Shown: in pieces, positions 1 through 5,427 of the stretch
Layout of the letters: the number at the start of each line of letters is the position of its first letter
Numbering within the stretch: position 1 is the first letter of the stretch
Assembly (NCBI GenBank): GCA_029263945.1
Contig: JARIDM010000221.1
Span: 1 to 5,438, forward strand
Reading direction: 5' to 3'
Source of the DNA: Sporosarcina sp.
GTDB taxonomy: Bacteria > Bacillota > Bacilli > Bacillales_A > Planococcaceae
DNA: 5,438 bases
Made by a program: the position numbers and the translations under genes
The notes under the pieces: generated by a model
What the model saw: only the letters and a program-made list of their open reading frames with translations
What the model was told of the DNA's origin: nothing
Databases searched by the model: none

Positions 1-327
1 CACAGCAGCATCTACTGCCATTAACGTACGATACGTATCTTCACTGAAATCTTCGTGTCCCGGAGTATCCAAGATATTGATACGTTTGTCGTCATAATCG
101 AATTGCATCACAGAAGAGGTAACTGAAATTCCACGTTGCTTTTCAATTTCCATCCAGTCAGACGTCGCAAACTTTCCTGTCTTCCGTCCTTTTACTGTAC
201 CAGCGTCTCGAATTGCACCACCAAAATAAAGAAGCTTTTCTGTAATTGTTGTTTTCCCTGCATCGGGGTGAGATATAATTGCAAAAGTTCGTCGTGAACT
301 AATTTCATCATTTATCGATTTGTCCAT
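1..327 (-). CDS. prfC: Peptide chain release factor 3 (RF3), N-terminal part
   Basis: Partial gene: 109 codons from the ATG at 325-327 run off the left edge. RF3 is a ribosome-associated cytoplasmic GTPase of the EF-G/EF-Tu translation-factor class that removes RF1/RF2 from the ribosome after peptide release. The translation shows the GTPase G domain in order: a P-loop SHPDAGKTT at residues 19-27, then AGTVKGRK and SDWMEIEKQRGISVTSS (the switch I/G2 region, with the RGIS motif), then the G3 motif DTPGHEDFSEDT near residues 88-99. The SDWMEIEKQRGIS and DTPGHEDFSEDTYRTL stretches separate RF3 from EF-G and LepA. An AAAGGAG ribosome binding site (339-345) sits 11 nt before the ATG, a slightly long spacing. 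The gene has its own promoter (361-389) and is separated from murE by a terminator, so it is a distinct transcription unit despite lying on the same strand just downstream. The NKxD motif and later domains are outside the window. Confidence 0.97.
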   Translation of the reverse strand, partial: MDKSINDEISSRRTFAIISHPDAGKTTITEKLLYFGGAIRDAGTVKGRKTGKFATSDWMEIEKQRGISVTSSVMQFDYDDKRINILDTPGHEDFSEDTYRTLMAVDAAV

Positions 328-360
328 TTTATAGTTGTCTCCTTTTGTTCTGCAGTTTTA

Positions 361-389
361 ATCATAAAGCGATACAGCCCACATTTCAA
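361..389 (-). promoter_or_regulatory. Sigma-A promoter of prfC
   Basis: On the minus strand, TTGAAA (384-389) and TATGAT (361-366) are separated by exactly 17 nt. Each hexamer matches the housekeeping consensus at five of six positions. The predicted start lies near 354, giving a leader of about 27 nt that includes the prfC ribosome binding site. No operator or leader structure is visible between promoter and gene. Confidence 0.75.
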
Positions 390-430
390 CCGTTTATCAC
401 GAACGTGGTAAGAATTATTTACGTTTGCTC

Positions 431-540
431 CGCCAAATCGTCTTATTTGGGCGATTTTATAGTTATTTGGGCGATTTCTCGATTATTTGGGCGAATTTCA
501 AGTTTATTGGGCGATTTCCCTCATATTTGGGCGAATCGCC
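431..540. repeat. Five phased 20-bp direct repeats with an inverted half-copy
   Basis: Five units occupy 441-460, 461-480, 481-500, 501-520 and 521-540 with no slippage. Each carries a core close to TTATTTGGGCGA(A/T)TT, and GGGCG falls at 449, 469, 489, 509 and 529. The remaining bases of each unit vary. Unit four has TTTATTGGGCG in place of TTATTTGGGCG. Immediately left, CGCCAAAT (431-438) is an inverted, one-base-shorter copy of ATTTGGGCG (445-453), so the left end can fold into a short hairpin. The last unit ends in GGCG-AAT-CGCC (530-540). The array lies between the murE terminator and the prfC promoter. I recall similar repeats being mis-called as short proteins in Bacillales, but cannot verify this. 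Function is unknown: possibly a mobile or expanding intergenic repeat, or a binding array. Confidence 0.85.
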
Positions 541-592
541 ATAAAAGAAAGAACTGACACAATTACAAGAAGTAATTGTGTCAGTTCTTTTT
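541..592 (-). terminator. Rho-independent terminator of the peptidase-murE operon
   Basis: A perfect 19-bp inverted repeat (548-566 with 572-590) encloses a 5-nt loop. It starts only a few bases past the murE stop codon at 596-598. In the minus-strand RNA the stem is followed by a U-rich run (TTTCTTTTAT as DNA). The plus-strand RNA would end in TTTTT (588-592), so the hairpin could work in both directions and also shield the repeat array and prfC from murE read-through. No plus-strand gene upstream needs it. Confidence 0.88.
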
Positions 593-595
593 GGC

Positions 596-2080
596 TTATG
601 AATCAACTTCAATTGTTCCAAACTTCTTTTTTGCGGCTTCAAGTGCGATGTCCGCATCAGAATGTGGCAGTTTTTTCCGCCCAATAATTTGAAAATCTTC
701 ATGTCCTTTACCCGCAAATATGATGATATCGCCTTCTTCAGCAACTGAAACTGCATGCTTCACCGCCTCAACACGGTCACCGATACAAGCATACTGTTTA
801 TGTGTCATCCCTGCTTCAAGCTCAGACAATATCGTTTCATACGGCTCATCGCGTGGGTCATCTGTTGTTAACACCACGTAGTCAGCGACAGAAGCTTCTT
901 TCGCCATAATCGGTCGTTTTACACGGTCACGGTTGCCGCCTGTTCCAATGACGAAAATTAACTTATTCGTTTTGTACGGCATCACGGCTTCAATGGCTTT
1001 TTGAATCGCATCCGCCGTATGTGCATAATCCACATACATCGTGAGCGGCAAAGCCGTTTCAACTTTTTGCATTCGACCTGCAATCGGCTCGATTTGTGCA
1101 AGGTATTTTACAACATCAACTGTCGACATCCCTTTCGCATAAAGGGCTGCTGTCGCTGCAAGCGCATTGGACACGCTAAATTCACCAATTAACTTCATCT
1201 TCACCTTAAATTCACCATCAGGCGCGACAAGTGTAAAGCTTGTCTGATCTGCTTCTAAAATAAGATTTTTAGCGCGAAACACTGCTTCGTGATGAATGCC
1301 AAACGTTAACACTGGATAGCTCGTTTTCTCCATTAACCGCTCATGCCAAGGATCATCCGCATTCACAACTGCAAATTTCCGCTCTGTTAAGTCTTGTCCA
1401 AGTTGAGAAAACAGTAATGCTTTCGCCTCACCGTAATTCTCCATCGTTCCGTGAAAATCGAGGTGGTCATGCGTTAAATTTGTAAATACAGCGACATCGA
1501 ACTCTGTGCCTGCAAGTCTTCCCTCAACTAATCCGTGTGATGAAACTTCCATCGCCATCGTCTGGCACCCTTCATTCGCTGCTTGTGCAATCAACCCTTG
1601 AGTAGCCAGTGCATCGCCCGTTGTATTCTCTGTTTCATAAAGGGTCCCATTTAAATTAAAGCCGATCGTTCCAGAAACCGCAGACTTTTCATTTGCGGCT
1701 TGTAAAATAGAATGGATGATTCCTGTGACACTCGTTTTCCCGTTCGTGCCTGTTACACCAATCATCGTCATTTTTTTCGACGGATACCCATAATAACAAG
1801 GTGCCAATAAGCCAATCGCACGTGAAGTATCGTCCACTGTCACGACCGCTACCTTCTCTAAGTCTACATCAACTGGTTTTGACGAAACAATCACGCGCGC
1901 GCCGTTGTTCACAGCTTGCTGAACATACGCATGACCATCTACAGTGAATCCAGTGATACAAACGAAAACCCCACCAGGATTTACCGCACGTGAATCGACT
2001 TCTAAATCAGAAACCATCTCAGGCAACGTTCCTGTTATTTTTTTCACAGGTAAAACTGATAATAATTGTTTAAGCTCCAT
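596..2080 (-). CDS. murE: UDP-N-acetylmuramyl-tripeptide synthetase (MurE ligase)
   Basis: Cytoplasmic Mur ligase that uses ATP to add the third amino acid (meso-diaminopimelate or L-lysine) to UDP-MurNAc-L-Ala-D-Glu during peptidoglycan synthesis. With the ATG at 2078-2080 the product is 494 residues, normal for MurE. The N-terminal UMP-binding domain (about 1-100) is followed by the central ATPase domain with P-loop GTNGKTS (111-117), NTTG (152-155), MEVSSHGL (177-184), THDHLDFHG (203-211) and the lysine expected to be carbamylated in YGEAKALLF (K220). The C-terminal domain carries GTGGNRDRVKRP (379-390), the selectivity motif DDPR (407-410) and GKGHE (457-461). Diaminopimelate enzymes normally have DNPR, so the Asp at the second position is unusual and the substrate is left open. 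A TTG directly before the ATG could also start translation, but GGAGG lies 6 nt before the ATG and only 3 nt before the TTG. The gene follows the M42 peptidase gene by 13 nt, ends at a strong terminator, and lies beside none of the usual division and cell-wall genes. Confidence 0.96.
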   Translation of the reverse strand: MELKQLLSVLPVKKITGTLPEMVSDLEVDSRAVNPGGVFVCITGFTVDGHAYVQQAVNNGARVIVSSKPVDVDLEKVAVVTVDDTSRAIGLLAPCYYGYPSKKMTMIGVTGTNGKTSVTGIIHSILQAANEKSAVSGTIGFNLNGTLYETENTTGDALATQGLIAQAANEGCQTMAMEVSSHGLVEGRLAGTEFDVAVFTNLTHDHLDFHGTMENYGEAKALLFSQLGQDLTERKFAVVNADDPWHERLMEKTSYPVLTFGIHHEAVFRAKNLILEADQTSFTLVAPDGEFKVKMKLIGEFSVSNALAATAALYAKGMSTVDVVKYLAQIEPIAGRMQKVETALPLTMYVDYAHTADAIQKAIEAVMPYKTNKLIFVIGTGGNRDRVKRPIMAKEASVADYVVLTTDDPRDEPYETILSELEAGMTHKQYACIGDRVEAVKHAVSVAEEGDIIIFAGKGHEDFQIIGRKKLPHSDADIALEAAKKKFGTIEVDS

Positions 2081-2086
2081 CAAAAT

Positions 2087-2091
2087 CCTCC
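2087..2091 (-). promoter_or_regulatory. murE ribosome binding site, coupled to the peptidase stop
   Basis: GGAGG on the minus strand lies two bases past the end of the TGA stop codon (2094-2096) of the upstream peptidase gene. A ribosome ending there would sit over the murE initiation region, which suggests translational coupling. Its spacing selects the ATG at 2078-2080 over the adjacent TTG at 2081-2083. Confidence 0.8.
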
Positions 2092-2093
2092 GT

Positions 2094-3146
2094 TCACGCC
2101 ATCATTTCAGAAGTAATATACGCATAAAGTAATTGTGCCGTTGCTTGTAGTGAATCTACATGTGTTCTTTCTAGGGCATGTGACGATTCGATCCCAGGAC
2201 CAAACAACGCATGCTTCACATCAAACCCTGCACGAATCGCTGCGGATGCATCTGATCCATAATAGGGATAAATATCAAGTTTATAATCGATTTTCTTTCC
2301 TTTTGCTAGTCCCACAAGATGCTGTGTTAAGCCGTAATGGTAAGGGCCACTCGAATCCTTCGCACAGATGGACACCGTATACTCGTCCGACGTTTGTCCG
2401 TCTCCGATTGCACCCATATCGACGGCTATGTATTCAACCGTTTCTGTTGGAATATTTGAATTTCCCCCGTACCCAATCTCTTCGTTATTAGAAATATAAA
2501 AGTGCGTCGTTTGTGGCAATTGAATCGCTTCTTCAGTTACTTTACGAACCAATGTGAGCAACAAAGCCGTACTTGCCTTATCATCCAAATGACGTGACTT
2601 TACAAAGCCATTTTCAGTTACTTCAAAATGAGGGTCGAAAGAAACAAAATCACCCACTTCAATGCCAAGTGCGCGTGTATCCTTTTCATTAAAGACTTTC
2701 TCGTCTATACGCACTTCGATATTCTCTGCACTCCGCGCCGCACTTCCTGCATCTTTATAGACATGGACCGTCGTTTGATGCATTAAAATCGTGCCACGAC
2801 GTTTCTTCCCATCTGCAGTGTGGATCACACAATATTCTCCTTCAGCCGCATTCCAATTAAACCCGCCAATTGTCGTTAGTTTTAATCGACCATTCGATTT
2901 AACTTCTTTCACCATGGCCCCTAACGTATCTGTATGGGCTGTAAGTAAGCGGTGACGTGTGTTGTCTTTACCTTCTATGGTCGCAATCACTGCGCCTTTA
3001 TTCGTTTTTTTATACGTGACCCCAATTGATTTAAATTCTGCTTCAATTAAGTCCATGACATCTGCTGTATAACCAGATGGACTTGGTGTTTCTACAAGTC
3101 TTTTCAATAAGGCAATCGTTTTTTCTTGGTCAAATAAAGTCGACAT
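2094..3146 (-). CDS. M42-family metallopeptidase (putative aminopeptidase)
   Basis: Co-catalytic metal aminopeptidase of the M42 (FrvX/PepA/TET-like) family. These are cytoplasmic, often large oligomers that trim N-terminal residues from peptides. Numbered from the ATG at 3144-3146 (350 residues, usual for the family), the metal and catalytic residues are in order: AHTDTLGAM with H71 and D73, RHLDDKAS with the bridging Asp at 188/189, NNEEIGYGGNSN with catalytic Glu and ligand Glu at 222/223, AVDMGAIGDG with D243, and SSHALERTH with H323. The protein therefore looks active. An insert of about 100 residues between H71 and D188 fits the extra beta-barrel domain of M42. It appears closest to the subgroup of Bacillus YhfE rather than YsdC or YtoP, from memory only. 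The ATG at 3150-3152 is two codons upstream, but AAAAGGGG (3154-3161) is 1 nt from it and 7 nt from the chosen start. It is the first gene of an operon with murE. Substrate unknown; a role in cell-wall peptide turnover is conjecture from the operon. Confidence 0.93.
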   Translation of the reverse strand: MSTLFDQEKTIALLKRLVETPSPSGYTADVMDLIEAEFKSIGVTYKKTNKGAVIATIEGKDNTRHRLLTAHTDTLGAMVKEVKSNGRLKLTTIGGFNWNAAEGEYCVIHTADGKKRRGTILMHQTTVHVYKDAGSAARSAENIEVRIDEKVFNEKDTRALGIEVGDFVSFDPHFEVTENGFVKSRHLDDKASTALLLTLVRKVTEEAIQLPQTTHFYISNNEEIGYGGNSNIPTETVEYIAVDMGAIGDGQTSDEYTVSICAKDSSGPYHYGLTQHLVGLAKGKKIDYKLDIYPYYGSDASAAIRAGFDVKHALFGPGIESSHALERTHVDSLQATAQLLYAYITSEMMA

Positions 3147-3153
3147 ATTCATT

Positions 3154-3161
3154 CCCCTTTT
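3154..3161 (-). promoter_or_regulatory. Peptidase ribosome binding site that decides the start
   Basis: AAAAGGGG on the minus strand is a modest Shine-Dalgarno. Two in-frame ATGs follow. The first (3150-3152) is only 1 nt away, too close for efficient initiation, while the second (3144-3146) is 7 nt away. The shorter protein is therefore preferred, though the two-residue difference has no functional weight. Confidence 0.65.
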
Positions 3162-3187
3162 CCCACTAAAAAATCCAACCTGTTCTT

Positions 3188-3216
3188 AGTATACTTTTAT
3201 ATGTGCGCAAATGAAA
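3188..3216 (-). promoter_or_regulatory. Candidate promoter of the peptidase-murE operon
   Basis: A good -10 element TATACT (minus strand, 3188-3193) lies about 40 nt before the peptidase start. At a 17-nt spacing the -35 position holds TTTCAT (3211-3216), which matches the consensus at only three of six positions. It overlaps the U-rich tail of the upstream terminator. The call rests mainly on the -10 element and on the need for a promoter after the terminator at 3218-3247. Confidence 0.45.
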
Positions 3217-3247
3217 TAAAGAAGCGCATAATTATATGCACTTCTTT
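3211..3247 (-). terminator. Rho-independent terminator of the aldehyde dehydrogenase gene
   Basis: Arms 3218-3230 and 3235-3247 form a 13-bp stem with a 4-nt loop, starting 16 nt past the dehydrogenase stop codon. One position is an A:C mismatch in plus-strand RNA but a G:U wobble in minus-strand RNA. The minus-strand stem is followed by a U-rich run. Both facts point to minus-strand function, matching the gene direction. Confidence 0.78.
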
Positions 3248-3262
3248 TCACAACCCGAGTCC

Positions 3263-4651
3263 TTATCGGATAAGGGGCTTCACTAATTTTAGCTTTTGAG
3301 CATACGGTGGAAATGCAAGTCGCATTGGAATTTTTGTACTTCTTCGCATCATCGCTTTCTCATGTGTAAACGCGTCGAAACTTGCTTTCCCGTGGTAGGC
3401 ATTCATACCTGATGACCCTACCCCACCAAATGGTAAATTCGTATTCCCAACATGAGAAACGGTGTCATTAATACACCCACCCCCAAATGGTAAACTTTCA
3501 ATAAAGTAATTTTCCGCCTGTTCATTTTCTGTAAACATATACGCAGACAGTGGCTTAGGCAACTGACGGACACGGTGTAATGCTTCACCAAGATTATCGT
3601 AGGCAATAATCGGCAAGATAGGTCCAAATAATTCATCTTCCATCGACGGACTGTCCCACGTAACACCATCTAATAATGTCGGTTGAATGAAGCGTTCAGT
3701 TGGTTCAATCTCGCCTCCGTAGACAATCTGTGGCCATTCCTTCTGAATAATTGAAGCCAGTCGTTCAAACTGGCTGTCATTGATAATGCGGCCATAATCT
3801 GGACTCTCAATCACATCGTCTCCGTAAAAAGTTTCAATTACATCAATCATCTTTTCAATTAACGCCTCTTTTACAGTGTGATGGACAAGTAAATAGTCCG
3901 GTGCAACACAAGTCTGACCTGTGTTTAAAAATTTCCCCCATACAATTCGCTCTGCTGCATGCGTTAGATTTGCAGTTTGGTCAACAATCACAGGACTTTT
4001 CCCACCAAGCTCAAGCGTAACAGGTGTTAATCTTTCCGCAGCAGCTTTCATCACAATTTTGCCTACCGCAACACTACCCGTAAAGAAAATATAATCAAAA
4101 GATGCATGAATTAATGCGGACGTTTCTTCACGTTCTCCTTCAACAACACGGACATAATCAGATTTAAAGGCTTCTTCTAAAATCGTGCGCACAACTTTCA
4201 CCGTATGCACAGCTGATTCCGAAGGCTTAACAATTGCGCAATTCCCACCAACAATCGCCCCAATGAGCGGCTCCATCACGAGTTGAAATGGATAATTAAA
4301 AGGACCGATAATGAGCACAGCCCCGTAAGGTTCACGGACAACAAAACTTTTTGACGGTTGTAAATGAACAGGTGTCTTTCGGGATTCCGGTTTCATCCAA
4401 TGATCTACATTTTTTAGCATAGATGAGATACTCGAAAGAACGAACCCAACTTCCGTTACATAAGACTCAAAAGGACTTTTCCCCAAATCTTTTTCCAAGG
4501 CATCCGTTACCGCATCTTCATGCTTCAAGATTGAGTCGCGTAATTTGAGTAACATATGCTTACGAAATTCTGCAGTTCTCGTTTGTCCAGAAAAGTAAAA
4601 ATCACGTTGCTCAGCGATCATCGATTCAACATCTCTCGAAGTGAAATTCAT
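3263..4651 (-). CDS. Class-3 type aldehyde dehydrogenase, NAD(P)-dependent
   Basis: Oxidises an aldehyde to the carboxylic acid with NAD or NADP. At 462 residues it has the compact size of the ALDH3 group (Bacillus YwdH/AldX-like, animal ALDH3) rather than the roughly 490 of betaine- or acetaldehyde-type enzymes. Cofactor-fold and active-site motifs are complete: GPFNYP (116-121) with the oxyanion-hole Asn119, VKPSE (141-145), FTGSVAVGK (190-198), ELGGKSP (214-220) with the general base Glu214, GQTCVAPDY (245-253) with nucleophile Cys248, and ELFGPILP (340-347) with Glu340. LPFGGVGSSGMNAYHG (406-421) and FTHEK (428-432) are typical of the class-3 C-terminus. The C-terminal tail is basic with no transmembrane segment, so a soluble enzyme is likely. 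The start is firm: GGAGGAG lies 5 nt before the ATG at 4649-4651. The gene is monocistronic, with its own promoter and terminator. The natural substrate cannot be read from sequence; medium- or long-chain aliphatic or aromatic aldehydes are typical of the group. Confidence 0.95.
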   Translation of the reverse strand: MNFTSRDVESMIAEQRDFYFSGQTRTAEFRKHMLLKLRDSILKHEDAVTDALEKDLGKSPFESYVTEVGFVLSSISSMLKNVDHWMKPESRKTPVHLQPSKSFVVREPYGAVLIIGPFNYPFQLVMEPLIGAIVGGNCAIVKPSESAVHTVKVVRTILEEAFKSDYVRVVEGEREETSALIHASFDYIFFTGSVAVGKIVMKAAAERLTPVTLELGGKSPVIVDQTANLTHAAERIVWGKFLNTGQTCVAPDYLLVHHTVKEALIEKMIDVIETFYGDDVIESPDYGRIINDSQFERLASIIQKEWPQIVYGGEIEPTERFIQPTLLDGVTWDSPSMEDELFGPILPIIAYDNLGEALHRVRQLPKPLSAYMFTENEQAENYFIESLPFGGGCINDTVSHVGNTNLPFGGVGSSGMNAYHGKASFDAFTHEKAMMRRSTKIPMRLAFPPYAQKLKLVKPLIR

Positions 4652-4681
4652 ACGTTCTCCTCCATTCTAGTACTTCTTTTT

Positions 4682-4710
4682 ATGATAGACAGAATAATAG
4701 GAAAATGCAA
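4682..4710 (-). promoter_or_regulatory. Candidate sigma-A promoter of the aldehyde dehydrogenase gene
   Basis: Minus strand TTGCAT (4705-4710) and TATCAT (4682-4687) are separated by 17 nt. The -10 matches the consensus at five of six positions and the -35 at three. The predicted start near 4675 gives a leader of about 24 nt containing the strong ribosome binding site. No operator is evident. Confidence 0.5.
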
Positions 4711-5197
4711 TTCATCTTGTTTAATTAATCATCATTTCAAAGAAGAATTAGCTATAAGTCAAAGAGAGCACCCTCAACTTCTGTCCCTTCAGGCCTTCAA
4801 TAAAATTAAGAGCAGTGGTATCACTTCTTTAAAACATCAATCTACATTTTCCAATAAACATTTTTATACATTCGAAATAAGTCAATGTCTCAAAAGTACT
4901 GTCTTTATATGCCGCTCTAAGTTCCGACCAATTGCGCAGTTTTAAAACGCTTACAACTCCATATACTAAAGAGAACAACTGGACGATACATCAGTAGACC
5001 TCATAGCTGTCTACATTGTATTTGATTCTACAAGAAACATTGTCATTTCTACTGATACTTTCCAGCGTGCCGAATGAAGAAACACAGCTCACGCATAACC
5101 AATTGAAACTTTTATAAAAATGAGGACACTCCCTCTACTTAAAAACATAAAAAACAAATTAGAAAGTAGGCCTTAAGAATCTTTTTGATGCGATTAT
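4711..5197. other. Long stretch without a recognisable gene
   Basis: This AT-rich stretch lies between the dehydrogenase promoter and the promoter of the small acidic ORF. I found no ORF with both a ribosome binding site and a credible start, no tRNA-like or known riboswitch core, and no clear insertion-sequence ends. The plus-strand frame open to 4945 starts inside the dehydrogenase gene and has no ribosome binding site. A start-less open stretch at 4970-5074 (35 codons) is the most protein-like piece but is too short to call. It may be decayed coding DNA, an unrecognised small RNA, or simply spacer. Confidence 0.6.
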
Positions 5198-5204
5198 GTT
5201 TTTA
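5140..5204. repeat. 11-bp inverted repeat flanking 43 nt
   Basis: TAAAAACATAA (5140-5150) and TTATGTTTTTA (5194-5204) are perfect inverted copies. The right arm contains the putative sigma-B -35 element GTTTTT (5198-5203). It could be an operator pair or a long-range stem, but sequence this AT-rich makes chance occurrence plausible. Confidence 0.35.
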
Positions 5205-5223
5205 TTTTAACACCTAGGGGTAA
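5198..5223 (+). promoter_or_regulatory. Sigma-B-like promoter upstream of the small acidic ORF
   Basis: GTTTTT (5198-5203), a 14-nt spacer, then GGGTAA (5218-5223). The Bacillus general-stress sigma-B consensus is GTTTAA, a spacer of about 12-15 nt, then GGGTAT, so the -35 has its GTTT core and the -10 matches at five of six. The start would fall near 5230, leaving a leader of about 42 nt. A competing sigma-A reading, TTGATA (5224-5229) with TAAGAT (5245-5250), has only a 15-nt spacer and is weaker. Confidence 0.5.
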
Positions 5224-5271
5224 TTGATAGCTAACTTAAACAAATAAGATCATACATGAGGAGGAAATAAA

Positions 5272-5418
5272 ATGACAACGACAGAAACTTGGTGGGAAGA
5301 AATTTTCGAAGGACACCTTTCACTAGGCATTAATAAAGAGAGAATGACTGAACTTGAAGAAGAGAATTTCCTCTATTTTCAAGAAACTGTATTCGAAAGT
5401 GAACCCCTACAATCTTAA
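5272..5418 (+). CDS. Small acidic hypothetical protein, 48 residues
   Basis: I do not recognise the family. The ORF has an ATG (5272-5274), 48 codons and a TAA (5416-5418). A near-ideal GAGGAGG ribosome binding site (5258-5264) lies 7 nt before the ATG, the main reason to call it a gene. The product has 12 Glu, no Asp, no Cys and only one Lys and one Arg, so it is strongly negative. It begins MTTTETWWEEIFEG, with a Trp pair near the N-terminus, a Glu-rich middle (MTELEEENF) and an aromatic patch (FLYFQ). No signal peptide or membrane segment is visible, so it should be cytoplasmic. It is preceded by a sigma-B-like promoter and followed within 10 nt by another apparent start, suggesting a two-gene unit. 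Possible roles include a small stress protein, a regulator or antitoxin-like partner of the next gene, or a leader-type precursor peptide. None is supported beyond context, and the lack of Cys argues against lanthipeptide- or sactipeptide-type precursors. Confidence 0.72.
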   Translation: MTTTETWWEEIFEGHLSLGINKERMTELEEENFLYFQETVFESEPLQS

Positions 5419-5427
5419 GGATGACGA

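Noticed and set aside
441..540. CRISPR array
   Set aside because: The period is only 20 bp with a core of about 12 bp and no unique spacers of 30 bp or more; no cas genes are present.
345..557. Plus-strand open frame of 70 codons through the repeat array, and a second overlapping frame at 487-687
   Set aside because: The peptide periodicity comes from the DNA repeat, several frames are open at once, there is no convincing ribosome binding site, and the frames overlap the prfC promoter or the murE terminator and 3' end.
463..756. Minus-strand open frame of 97 codons across the murE 3' end and terminator
   Set aside because: It overlaps murE in another frame and runs through the terminator and repeat array. 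No ribosome binding site or protein family is apparent.
2135..2491. Plus-strand open frame antisense to the M42 peptidase gene
   Set aside because: The opposite strand encodes a complete metallopeptidase with all metal ligands. This is an antisense shadow with no recognisable features.
4764..4775. GAGGGTG-like string on the minus strand, reminiscent of a T-box core
   Set aside because: The rest of the conserved T-box sequence is missing, there is no following terminator, and there is no suitable downstream gene.
4556..4945. Plus-strand open frame of 129 codons
   Set aside because: It starts inside the dehydrogenase gene on the opposite strand, lacks a ribosome binding site at its first or later ATGs, and its translation has no domain-like pattern.
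4970..5077. Open stretch of 35 codons with protein-like composition (contains VDLIAVYIVFDS)
   Set aside because: It has stops on both sides, no start codon and no ribosome binding site. It is kept only as a possible relic in the gap description.
5115..5140. Sequence resembling an insertion-sequence end (GAGGACACTCCCTC)
   Set aside because: No matching inverted end, target duplication or transposase fragment could be found in the window.
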